The notes beneath the pieces were generated by a model. The model was given only the letters and a program-made list of their open reading frames with translations, was not told the DNA's origin and searched no databases. A DNA stretch of 64,000 nucleotides from contig NZ_AP019551.1 in NCBI RefSeq assembly GCF_009936215.1, positions 1,822,708-1,886,707 of the forward strand, written 5' to 3'. The translations under genes were made by a program, and so were the position numbers. Positions 24,737 through 33,106 of the stretch are shown here, in pieces. The stretch's first letter is position 1, and each line of letters begins with the position of its first letter. The stretch comes from Athalassotoga saccharophila (GTDB lineage: Bacteria > Thermotogota > Thermotogae > Mesoaciditogales > Mesoaciditogaceae).

Positions 24737-25626
24737 TCCTCCTTAAAAAACTCTAAAGTTTTGCCCGCTATATAACGCCTGAAAAAAAGATGTGAAGTAA
24801 GATGGCCCGAGAAAAGTCTGTACTTGTGTGGCCTTCCCATCCTCTCCCAGAGATCTTTCGAAGATTTTTTTGGTATGAAAAGATCGAACAAAGCCTCAAA
24901 GAAAATTACATTTTCCGGTTTTATGAATTTTGCAAAGATCGACGGATCGTATGTAAAACATGGGTGCATCTTTTCAAGGTCTTTCAAATCGTTAAATTCT
25001 TCTATCATCCTCTCAAAAATACGATGCTTTATGTTGCAAATGAGGGGAGTGCAAAGTTTGTTCTCTTCGTAATTTACCCTCAAGACCTTTGTTGCTATGC
25101 TGTGCCATGTGATATACTCGTAATTTCCACCAGTAACAACGAAGGACCCTTTTCTTATTCTTTTGTCTATGGCCATCGAGATAGTCGCGATCATACCTCC
25201 GAAACTAAAACCCATGATGTTTATTTCTTTAAAGCCCATTCTCTCAAGATAGTCTACCCACGTCAATATCTCGGTAACTGCCTGATCAAACCTTTTTGCA
25301 AGTTGTTTGTCTGTACCCTTTATAAAAGATAAACCGCTTTTTTGACCCTCCGGCGTTCTTTCAAAGTGGTACGGAAGTACCGGCATCAAAGTCGTGTATC
25401 CCGATTTCGAAAAGATCAAAGGATAATATTTGAGATGATCGAAATTCCTCTGTCCCGTTCCGTGAATAAAAACAATGCCTTTTTTCGAATTATTTGACTT
25501 AAAAAGCAAGGCTTTTGCCCTGTCTACCCTTTCTATGCCAGAGGGCACGGGGCTTTTGAACTCGATTATCTCGATCTTATCTTCCGTGCGAGTGAAATAT
25601 TCTACATCTCTTTTGGCAAGATACAT
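24733..25626 (-). CDS. Alpha/beta hydrolase family protein
   Basis: 297 residues. KGIVFIHGTGQRN gives the oxyanion HG motif, IMGFSFGGMIATIS the nucleophile elbow (G-x-S-x-G), and a late His is available in FSGHLTSHLFF. No signal peptide is visible. Substrate unknown; the layout suggests an esterase or serine hydrolase. It is encoded between a methyltransferase and a NifX-like protein in one minus-strand operon. Confidence 0.8.
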   Translation of the reverse strand: MYLAKRDVEYFTRTEDKIEIIEFKSPVPSGIERVDRAKALLFKSNNSKKGIVFIHGTGQRNFDHLKYYPLIFSKSGYTTLMPVLPYHFERTPEGQKSGLSFIKGTDKQLAKRFDQAVTEILTWVDYLERMGFKEINIMGFSFGGMIATISMAIDKRIRKGSFVVTGGNYEYITWHSIATKVLRVNYEENKLCTPLICNIKHRIFERMIEEFNDLKDLEKMHPCFTYDPSIFAKFIKPENVIFFEALFDLFIPKKSSKDLWERMGRPHKYRLFSGHLTSHLFFRRYIAGKTLEFFKEE

Positions 25627-25629
25627 AAT

Positions 25630-26172
25630 TCATATTTTTTCAAAGGAAATAAAATAATGGTATTCGAATTCGATGTAATTAACTTCTTTGAATCCGTAAG
25701 GCTCAACTTTGGATTTCAGCATCTCTTTTGAAAATCTGAAATGTTTTGGTGGACCAAAATTCGTCTCTAATTTGAATTCGACCATATCAAGATGTGAGCC
25801 TTTTTTCAAACTTTTCGATAGCACCTTTAAAATTTCATCCTGACAATCTATATCGTGAAAAGAATTGGAAAAGAAAACGTGGGACGCATCATAAAAGTCC
25901 TTGCTTTTTATCCATTCACAGATATCTATGGCTATCTTTTCTATTTTCGGATTCGAGTAATTGGGATTTTGAAAATTATCTCCGTAGGCGTCTATGGAAT
26001 AAACTTTTGCAGACAGATTTGCAAAACTCATCGAATAAAACCCATCTCCAGATCCTATATCAAACACAACGTCAGATGGTCCGAGATTGAGTGCTTTTAT
26101 AACCTCAGAACTCATCGAACTTCTCAGATCACTGTTCATATTTCTGTGACGCATGAAATGTTCATGATCCAT
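25630..26172 (-). CDS. Class I SAM-dependent methyltransferase
   Basis: 180 residues. The SAM-binding motif I is DVVFDIGSGDGFYSMSFA, followed by an acidic ribose-binding residue in VYSIDAYGDN. HVFFSNSFHDIDCQDEILKVLSKSLKKGSHLDMVEFK resembles the motif II to III region. The N-terminus MDHEHFMRHRNMNSD is His/Met rich. GGAGG lies before the ATG at 26172, and a TATAAT (26204-26199) lies upstream. The methyl acceptor is unknown. Confidence 0.85.
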   Translation of the reverse strand: MDHEHFMRHRNMNSDLRSSMSSEVIKALNLGPSDVVFDIGSGDGFYSMSFANLSAKVYSIDAYGDNFQNPNYSNPKIEKIAIDICEWIKSKDFYDASHVFFSNSFHDIDCQDEILKVLSKSLKKGSHLDMVEFKLETNFGPPKHFRFSKEMLKSKVEPYGFKEVNYIEFEYHYFISFEKI

Positions 26173-26244
26173 TTCATAACCTCCTTTTATTTTAAATGAT
26201 TATATCACATATATGATAAAGATATACCGCTTAACAGGTTGAAC

Positions 26245-26274
26245 TTGGTTCATATTTAGACACTCAGGTATAAT
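26245..26274 (+). promoter_or_regulatory. Probable promoter of the HydB-like gene
   Basis: TTGGTT (26245-26250), 18-base spacer, TATAAT (26269-26274). The leader to the start at 26338 is about 55-60 nt. Confidence 0.5.
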
Positions 26275-26337
26275 ATAAATGTTCTTACAATATTATAACT
26301 GAAAGGAAGCGATACCACGAAGTTAAATGAAGAACTT

Positions 26338-28188
26338 TTGAAAAAAATCTCTGAACAGATAAAGGGAAAAAATCCTAAAGCACATACAATTCATATATGC
26401 GCCGGCGGTGGTTGCATATCGGCAGGAGAGATATCCGTAAAAGAAGCGCTCGAAAATGAGATAAAAAAATACGCCCTCGACGGGGTCGTAAAAGTCGTCG
26501 AAACAGGTTGTATGGATGCGTGCAGTTTAGGACCTTTGATGGTCATATATCCAGAGGGTGTGTTTTATCAGAAGTTAAAGCCATCGGATGCGAAAGAGAT
26601 TGTCGAGGAGCATCTTCTAAAGGGACGGGTAGTTCAAAGGTTGCTTTACAAAGGCCCGTCCGGAGAGATAAAGCCACGCGCGACAGAAGAGATTCCGTTC
26701 TTTACACGTCAGGTAAGGATTGCGACCCGAAATTTAGGAGTAATCGATCCTGCGAGTATAGAAGAATACATAGCCCGTGACGGTTACTTTGCCCTCAGAA
26801 AGGCTTTGTCTATGACGCCGGAGATGGTCATCGAGGAGATAAAGAAGAGCGGACTGAGGGGTCGTGGAGGTGCGGGCTTTCCGACAGGTCTTAAATGGGA
26901 GTTGACGAGGAAGTCGAAGTCAGATGAGAAGTATCTGATATGCAACGCAGACGAAGGAGACCCGGGCGCTTTCATGGATAGGTCCATGATGGAGGGAGAC
27001 CCGCATTCATTGCTCGAGGGAATGGCAATAGGTGGATACGCAATCGGGGCGCATCAGGGATACATATACGTAAGGGCAGAATATCCTCTCGCGATAGAGA
27101 GGTTAAAGATAGCGATAAAGCAGGCAAGAGAATACGGGCTTTTGGGTAAAGACATATTCGGAAGTGGATTTGATTTCGACGTTGATTTGAGGATAGGGGC
27201 AGGCGCATTCGTGTGCGGAGAGGAGACGGCCCTCATACAATCAGTGGAAGGCAAAAGAGGTCAACCCGTACAAAAGCCGCCGTATCCTGCACAAAGCGGA
27301 TTATGGAAGAAGCCGACGGTGATAAACAACGTTGAGACGCTTGTGGATGTGCCGTACATAATAAACAAGGGATGGGAAGCATTCGCGTCTATAGGGACGG
27401 AGAAATCGAAGGGTACGAAGGTATTCGCACTGGTTGGTAAGGTAAACAATACTGGACTTGTCGAGGTACCGATGGGGACGACTCTGAGGGAGTTGATCTT
27501 CGATATAGGAGGAGGGATACCGGGCGGAAAGCGATTTAAGGCAGTCCAGACAGGGGGGCCATCTGGAGGGTGCATACCAGAGGAGTACTTGGACACGCCG
27601 ATAGATTACGAGTCGTTGACGAGTTTAGGTACGATAATGGGCTCTGGCGGGATGATAGTGATGGATGAGGACACGTGCATGGTAGATGTGGCGAGATTCT
27701 TTTTGCAGTTCACTGCCGATGAGTCATGTGGCAAATGCACCCCTTGCAGGGAAGGAACCTATGAAATGCTCGAGATCTTAGACATGATCGTCGATGGAAA
27801 GGGCACTATGGAAGACATAGAGGCTCTCGAAAAACTCGCAAGGGTTATTTCGAAAACGGCCCTTTGCGGACTTGGGCAGACTGCGCCGAACCCTGTGCTC
27901 TCGACTCTGAGATATTTCAGGGACGAATACGAAGCGCACGTGAAAGAGAAGAGATGTCCTGCGAAATCTTGCAAGGCCTTGATAGCCTACAGGATAGACC
28001 CTGCCAAATGTACGGGATGCACGGCGTGTGCGAGGGCATGCCCTACCGGGGCGATAACTGGTGAAGTAAGAAAGGTTCACACGATAGATCAAGAAAAGTG
28101 CATAAAGTGTGGAAGTTGCTTTGAAGTGTGCAGATTCGATGCGGTCGAAAAGATAGACGCTGTCGATTTACACGCAAAAATTGTATAA
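26338..28188 (+). CDS. NuoF/HydB-type NADH-binding iron-sulfur flavoprotein (orphan)
   Basis: 616 residues with the domain order of Thermotoga HydB: an N-terminal thioredoxin-like [2Fe-2S] domain (CAGGGC then GCMDAC), the NADH/FMN domain (RGRGGAGFPTGLKWE, CNADEGDPGAFMDR, GAGAFVCGEETALI), an SLBB segment, the [4Fe-4S] binding CGKCTPCREGT...CGLGQTAPNP, and a C-terminal two-cluster ferredoxin (CTGCTACARACP and CIKCGSCFEVCR). It links NAD(P)H to ferredoxin-type electron transfer, in bifurcating hydrogenases or related complexes. No HydA or HydC gene is adjacent. The start is TTG 26338, uncertain: no ribosome binding site is close, and the nearest GAAAGGAAG lies 30 bases away. Codon choice in the middle (about 26850-27700) differs from the ends. 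Confidence 0.87.
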   Translation: MKKISEQIKGKNPKAHTIHICAGGGCISAGEISVKEALENEIKKYALDGVVKVVETGCMDACSLGPLMVIYPEGVFYQKLKPSDAKEIVEEHLLKGRVVQRLLYKGPSGEIKPRATEEIPFFTRQVRIATRNLGVIDPASIEEYIARDGYFALRKALSMTPEMVIEEIKKSGLRGRGGAGFPTGLKWELTRKSKSDEKYLICNADEGDPGAFMDRSMMEGDPHSLLEGMAIGGYAIGAHQGYIYVRAEYPLAIERLKIAIKQAREYGLLGKDIFGSGFDFDVDLRIGAGAFVCGEETALIQSVEGKRGQPVQKPPYPAQSGLWKKPTVINNVETLVDVPYIINKGWEAFASIGTEKSKGTKVFALVGKVNNTGLVEVPMGTTLRELIFDIGGGIPGGKRFKAVQTGGPSGGCIPEEYLDTPIDYESLTSLGTIMGSGGMIVMDEDTCMVDVARFFLQFTADESCGKCTPCREGTYEMLEILDMIVDGKGTMEDIEALEKLARVISKTALCGLGQTAPNPVLSTLRYFRDEYEAHVKEKRCPAKSCKALIAYRIDPAKCTGCTACARACPTGAITGEVRKVHTIDQEKCIKCGSCFEVCRFDAVEKIDAVDLHAKIV

Positions 28189-28204
28189 TCGATACGGTGA
28201 GAAC

Positions 28205-28657
28205 ATGAAAAAAATCATCTTTTTTGCCATTTTAATATTTCCAGTTTTAACTTTTGCAGTTCAAAATACATTTTTTCTCGGAAAAAATGCCGGAGGGTAT
28301 GGTGCAGGAATAAGCGAAAATTTCAACGCTTTTTATCTTGCGCAGGATTTTTCGATCAGTTTGGTTGGCACTCCTTCAATTCCTTTGATATCTCTGGATC
28401 AATCCGAAGGCATAAATTTTTCGATCCCTTTCAACGGTCTTGACTTCAACGCAAAAGGTGGAATTGGAAGTTCTTTGATCTTCTCGAAAAACGCCAACGT
28501 TATGACCTTTTGGACCGAATTGCGCGGATCTTTGTACTTCAACCGTGTGGGCATTTACACGGGAATGGTTTATCAATTCGCAGGCTTTAATCCAATCACC
28601 GGTCTTCAGTGGATGAAAGAATGGATAAACGAGTTCGGGATTGAGTACAAATGGTAA
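28205..28657 (+). CDS. Small exported protein, possible outer-membrane beta-barrel
   Basis: 150 residues, not recognised as a named family. A clear signal peptide (KKIIFFAILIFPVLTFA) is followed by alternating short strands rich in Gly, Phe and Tyr, ending in Trp (EFGIEYKW). A terminal aromatic residue and amphipathic strands suit a small outer-membrane barrel. The ATG at 28205 has GGTGAG before it. It overlaps mnmE by seven bases. Confidence 0.6.
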   Translation: MKKIIFFAILIFPVLTFAVQNTFFLGKNAGGYGAGISENFNAFYLAQDFSISLVGTPSIPLISLDQSEGINFSIPFNGLDFNAKGGIGSSLIFSKNANVMTFWTELRGSLYFNRVGIYTGMVYQFAGFNPITGLQWMKEWINEFGIEYKW

Positions 28658-29952
28658 TGAATGATACGATAGTTGCCATCTCTACACCTTACGGGAAATC
28701 GGCCGTTGGCATGATCAGAATCAGCGGACCTAAGACTCTCGAAATAATTAAAAAACATCTAAAGGCATCGATAAAGCCAAGGATGGCGATACACTCGAAT
28801 TTCGAAGTTGAAGGAAAGGTCCTTGACGATGTCATATTCGTCTTTTACAAAGGTCCACACACGTACACCGGAGAGGACATGGCCGAGATTTTTTTTCATG
28901 GAAACTGGCTTATACTCTCAAATGCAATGAAGGCACTCATAGATTCGGGATCGAGAGTTGCCGAGAAGGGGGAGTTCACAAAGCGCGCTTTTCTCAATGG
29001 AAAGATGGATCTAACGCAGGCCGAAGCAGTCGAAGAACTCATCGATTCCACAAGCATGGTAGGCGTTGAGAATACAAGAAAGGTATTGGAAGGGAACCTA
29101 AATGCCGAAATTCTAAAGGTAAGAGAAAAATTACTCGAAATTTCTTCCGAAATAGAGGTAAGAATAGATTATCCAGAAGAATTCGAAGAAACATCTGAAT
29201 ATAACTTCGATCTCAAAGACGTGATCGGTAAACTTGAAGGAATGCTTTCAACCTACAATCCGGCCAAGGCTGCCATAGACGGGATAAAGGTTGCGCTTTT
29301 TGGATCTACGAATGTCGGAAAATCATCTATTTTAAATGCCCTTGTCGGCTTTGAACGCGCGATAGTGACCCCGGTCCCCGGTACAACAAGAGATACGGTC
29401 GAAGGCGAGATCTTCATAAACGGGCTAAAGGTAAAGATAATAGATACCGCAGGGATACGTGAGACAAATGATGAGATCGAAAAGATCGGTATAAACAGGA
29501 CCATGGAAACCGTTAAAAATGCCGATGTGAAAGTGTACATCGTTGACGCGACTGTCGATTATGAAGAGTTGCCTGTAATAGAGCCGGACATAAAGGTGAT
29601 AAACAAGGTCGATCTCGTTGACAGGAACCGTGAAGGATTCATCAAAGTATCGGCAAGAACCGGATATGGAATCGAAGACCTTAAATCGGAAATAGAAAAA
29701 ATATCGAGGAAATACATCGAAAAACTTGACTCTTCAAGCAGTGTGATCGTTGCTCAAAGACAGTATTCTCTTGTAAAAGAATGTCTCGAAGAGATAAAAG
29801 AGGCATCGCGAAACAAAGAGATGGGGTACACACCGGATATAATCGCCATAAATATCCGAAACGCGATAGAAAAAATCGATCTTTTAACGGGCCGTGTTTA
29901 CGTTGACGATTTGCTTGACAGAATCTTTTCTAATTTTTGTGTCGGAAAATGA
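28651..29952 (+). CDS. mnmE: tRNA uridine-5-carboxymethylaminomethyl modification GTPase MnmE
   Basis: 433 residues. An N-terminal tetrahydrofolate-binding domain (DTIVAISTPYGKSAVGMIRISG) and a helical domain hold a GTPase domain with P-loop FGSTNVGKSSILN (near 217), GTTRDTVEG, DTAGIRETND and NKVD. The C-terminus FCVGK is the conserved C-x-G-K motif. With MnmG it modifies the wobble uridine of tRNAs. ATG 28651 or ATG 28657 may serve as start. Confidence 0.96.
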   Translation: MVMNDTIVAISTPYGKSAVGMIRISGPKTLEIIKKHLKASIKPRMAIHSNFEVEGKVLDDVIFVFYKGPHTYTGEDMAEIFFHGNWLILSNAMKALIDSGSRVAEKGEFTKRAFLNGKMDLTQAEAVEELIDSTSMVGVENTRKVLEGNLNAEILKVREKLLEISSEIEVRIDYPEEFEETSEYNFDLKDVIGKLEGMLSTYNPAKAAIDGIKVALFGSTNVGKSSILNALVGFERAIVTPVPGTTRDTVEGEIFINGLKVKIIDTAGIRETNDEIEKIGINRTMETVKNADVKVYIVDATVDYEELPVIEPDIKVINKVDLVDRNREGFIKVSARTGYGIEDLKSEIEKISRKYIEKLDSSSSVIVAQRQYSLVKECLEEIKEASRNKEMGYTPDIIAINIRNAIEKIDLLTGRVYVDDLLDRIFSNFCVGK

Positions 29953-29966
29953 ATGGAGGAATTCTT

Positions 29967-31412
29967 ATGGAAGTTAGAACAAGATTTGCACCAAGCCCCA
30001 CGGGGTATCTCCACGTCGGTGGAGCAAGAACTGCGCTTTTTTCTTTTCTTTACGCCAAAAAGCACGGTGGAAAATTCATATTAAGGATCGAAGACACAGA
30101 TCTTGAAAGATCGGAAAGGATCTTCGAGGATCAACTCATAGACGATTTAAGATGGCTTGGCATAGAATGGGACGAGGGACCGGATATCGGAGGACCTTAC
30201 GGGCCTTACAGGCAAAGTGACAGACTCGAGATATACCGAAAATTTGCCCAAAGACTCATCGATGAGGGAAAGGCTTACGAGGTTTACGCAGAACCTGAAG
30301 AGATCGAAAAGTTAAGGGAGGAGATACTTTCAAAATCTCAGGCACCGCATTACACAAGAGAGATGCTCGAGAGACTTTCCGCACAAAAGGTGGACGAGTA
30401 CAAAAAGGCAGGAAAGAAACCCGCCATTTATTTTGATATGCCGAGAAAGGAATGGATCCTTCCCGATCTCGTGAAGGGCGAGGTTAAGTTCACCGAAGAT
30501 TCTACAGGAGATTTCGCGATAATGAGATCGAGCGGACTTCCGACTTACAATTTTGCCGTCGTCGTAGACGATGCGCTCATGAAGATCACGCATGTCATCA
30601 GGGGAGACGATCATCTTTCGAACACGGTAAAGCAAATGGCACTCTACGAGGCCTTTAACTTTGACATGCCACAATTCGGACATCTTTCAACGATACTTGG
30701 ACCGGACAGAACAAGGCTAAGCAAAAGACATGGATCTACCTCTGTAGGAGAGTACAGGAAAAGGGGATTTTTGCCAGAGGCGCTCGTTAATTATCTCGCA
30801 CTTCTGGGATGGTCCCACCCACAGCAGAAAGAGATAATGTCCATGGAAGAGATGAAGAATTTATTCGATCTCGACAGAGTATCAAAGAACCCTGCCGTCT
30901 ACGATGAAAAGAAACTCACGTGGATGAATGGAAAATACATAAGGGAATCTTCAGACGAGAAACTTTACGAACTGGCAAAACCTTTTATAGTTCCAAAACT
31001 CTTTTCGGAAGAAGAGTACGTCTCGAGCAAAAAATGGATTGAAAAGGCCATAAATGCTCTAAAAAATGATTTCGATGAACTCTCATTGCTTCCGGAAAAA
31101 ATGCAGATTTTCTTCGTAAAGCCGGTATGGGAAAAAGAATTTTTAGAAAGTGTCAAGAAAAGTGGCCTTGTAATCGCATACAAATTGCTTGTCGATCTTT
31201 ACGAGTCTTTGGATGAATGGAGCGAGGAAAAGATAACCGAGGCGACAAGAAAGGCTGTAAAAGAGTCCAAGGTAAAGGGATCGGAATTTTACCATCCTTT
31301 GAGAAAGATTTTGACGGGCAGTGAATCGGGCCCTGACCTTGTAACCTTTATCTTTTTAGTTGGACGGGAAAATATAATCTCAAGGTTAAGAGAATTTTTG
31401 GAGGCTTTATGA
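29967..31412 (+). CDS. gltX: Glutamyl-tRNA synthetase
   Basis: 481 residues from ATG 29967, chosen because GGAGGAATTCTT precedes it and the product then begins MEVRTRFAPSPTGYLHVGG, the class I signature (HVGG for HIGH). RLSKRHG is the KMSKS equivalent. A discriminating or non-discriminating anticodon domain follows. It charges tRNA-Glu in the cytoplasm and overlaps cysS by four bases. Confidence 0.96.
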   Translation: MEVRTRFAPSPTGYLHVGGARTALFSFLYAKKHGGKFILRIEDTDLERSERIFEDQLIDDLRWLGIEWDEGPDIGGPYGPYRQSDRLEIYRKFAQRLIDEGKAYEVYAEPEEIEKLREEILSKSQAPHYTREMLERLSAQKVDEYKKAGKKPAIYFDMPRKEWILPDLVKGEVKFTEDSTGDFAIMRSSGLPTYNFAVVVDDALMKITHVIRGDDHLSNTVKQMALYEAFNFDMPQFGHLSTILGPDRTRLSKRHGSTSVGEYRKRGFLPEALVNYLALLGWSHPQQKEIMSMEEMKNLFDLDRVSKNPAVYDEKKLTWMNGKYIRESSDEKLYELAKPFIVPKLFSEEEYVSSKKWIEKAINALKNDFDELSLLPEKMQIFFVKPVWEKEFLESVKKSGLVIAYKLLVDLYESLDEWSEEKITEATRKAVKESKVKGSEFYHPLRKILTGSESGPDLVTFIFLVGRENIISRLREFLEAL

Positions 31413-32773
31413 GAATTTACAACACGTTAAGCGGCCAAAAGGAAGAATTCGTTCCACTTAAGCCGGGCACGGTCAAGATGTACGTGTGCGGTCCTACGGT
31501 GTACAGTTTCATTCACATAGGCAATGCCAGACCTGCGGTGATTTTCGATTCATTCAGAAGATACCTCGAGTACAGGGGATTTTCGGTGATCTACGTTCAA
31601 AACTTCACAGACATAGATGACAAAATAATAAAAGCCGCAAATGCTGAAGGAATCTCTCCGAAAACTCTGGCAGACAGATACATAAGTGAATATTTCAAAG
31701 ATTCGTGTGCGCTCGGAATAAAGCCTGCGACCTACCATCCAAGAACAACGGATTTTGTAGATAACATAAAAGAATTCATCGCGGCCCTTGAAAAAAAGAA
31801 ATTTGCCTATCAAAGGGGAAATGATGTCTATTTTGATGTGAGCGCCTTCCCATCCTACGGCGCCCTTTCACACAGGAATCCTGCAGATATGAGGGCCGGA
31901 TCAAGAGTTGAGGTAAACGAAAACAAAGACGATCCGCTTGACTTCGTCTTGTGGAAGGGGTCAAAGCCAGAAGAGCCAAAATGGGAAAGTCCATGGGGAG
32001 AGGGCAGACCGGGCTGGCACATAGAATGTTCTGCGATGTCTACAACGCTCCTTGGAGACGCATTCGACATCCACGCGGGAGGAAATGACCTAATCTTCCC
32101 GCACCATGAAGACGAAAGGGCGCAAAGTGAGGCCTTAACAGGCAAAAAATGGGTAAGTTACTGGATGCACAACGGAATGATCTCCGTAAAAGACGAAAAA
32201 ATGTCAAAATCCGTTGGAAATATCTTTAGCGCAAGGGAAGCGTTGAAAGTTTACGGGAAAAACACGATAAGGATGTATCTGCTTTCCAAACATTACAGAA
32301 GCCCGATAGAATTTTCTCCCGAAAGAATGGAAGAGGCCAGATCGGCTTTTTCGAGAATTTCAAGGGTCATAAATGAGGTGGACAAAAAAATAGGCCATGA
32401 TTTCAAAGTCGTCGAGGACGAATTCGTAAAAACGCAAAGATCGAAAATGATCGAAGTCTTAGATGACGATTTCAACACTCCACAGGCTCTTTCTTTGATA
32501 TTCGATTTAGTGAGCGAGATGATCTCCACAGAGGATACTGAAAAGATCAAAAAAATAAGATTCCTTCTCGACGAATGGAACTACTTCTTGGGCTTCGACT
32601 TTGAGCCAGATAGGAAAAATGCGGATGAACTCGTTGATCTTGCGATAAAATTAAGAAATGATGCGAGAATGCGCAAAGATTACAAACAGTCCGACGAGAT
32701 AAGAAAGAAACTCGAAGATTATGGCATAGAGGTCATGGATTCTCCCGAAGGAACGAAGTGGAGATGGAAATAG
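31409..32773 (+). CDS. cysS: Cysteinyl-tRNA synthetase
   Basis: 454 residues. CGPTVYSFIHIGNARP carries the first Zn cysteine and HIGH, GWHIECSAM the second Zn cysteine, and KMSKSVGN the KMSKS loop. DLIFPHHEDERAQSEA completes the Zn site. Full length for the family. It is coupled to gltX by an ATGA overlap. Confidence 0.97.
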   Translation: MRIYNTLSGQKEEFVPLKPGTVKMYVCGPTVYSFIHIGNARPAVIFDSFRRYLEYRGFSVIYVQNFTDIDDKIIKAANAEGISPKTLADRYISEYFKDSCALGIKPATYHPRTTDFVDNIKEFIAALEKKKFAYQRGNDVYFDVSAFPSYGALSHRNPADMRAGSRVEVNENKDDPLDFVLWKGSKPEEPKWESPWGEGRPGWHIECSAMSTTLLGDAFDIHAGGNDLIFPHHEDERAQSEALTGKKWVSYWMHNGMISVKDEKMSKSVGNIFSAREALKVYGKNTIRMYLLSKHYRSPIEFSPERMEEARSAFSRISRVINEVDKKIGHDFKVVEDEFVKTQRSKMIEVLDDDFNTPQALSLIFDLVSEMISTEDTEKIKKIRFLLDEWNYFLGFDFEPDRKNADELVDLAIKLRNDARMRKDYKQSDEIRKKLEDYGIEVMDSPEGTKWRWK

Positions 32774-32781
32774 AGTTTATA

Positions 32782-32790
32782 TGGTATAAT
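32782..32790 (+). promoter_or_regulatory. Extended -10 promoter directly before DUF721 gene (leaderless)
   Basis: TGG-TATAAT: the hexamer TATAAT at 32785-32790 has an extended TGn motif. It ends only 7 bases before the ATG at 32798, and no ribosome binding site lies between, so transcription should start at or near the A of ATG. Confidence 0.6.
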
Positions 32791-32797
32791 AATCAAG

Positions 32798-33106
32798 ATG
32801 AGTCGAGATTTTGCAAGGATTTTGGATGATCTGGGAAAGGCAAATCCATTTTTTTCGGAATTGAAAAAAAGGGTTATTCTTAACTCTGCATGGAAGATGG
32901 TAATGGGGGAAAAGATCTCGAATGACACGTACGTGTGCGAGGGGAAGGATAACACACTTGAGATTTGGACCGAAAACCCCGTGATGGGAAATGATCTCAG
33001 ATTTATGTCTTCGGAAATTCTGAAAAAAATGGAGGAAAAGGGCTTCAAATTCAAAAAAGTTACAGTCAAAAGATTAAGAGGTGGAACAAGTGGAAGTGCA
33101 GAATGA
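32798..33106 (+). CDS. DUF721 / DciA-like protein
   Basis: 102 residues. LNSAWKMVMGEKISNDTYV followed by NTLEIWTENPVMGNDLRFMSSEILKKM fits the DUF721 fold, which in DciA loads the replicative helicase DnaB. The position just upstream of gyrB is conserved in many bacteria. The end overlaps gyrB. The gene appears to be transcribed as a leaderless message. Confidence 0.75.
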   Translation: MSRDFARILDDLGKANPFFSELKKRVILNSAWKMVMGEKISNDTYVCEGKDNTLEIWTENPVMGNDLRFMSSEILKKMEEKGFKFKKVTVKRLRGGTSGSAE

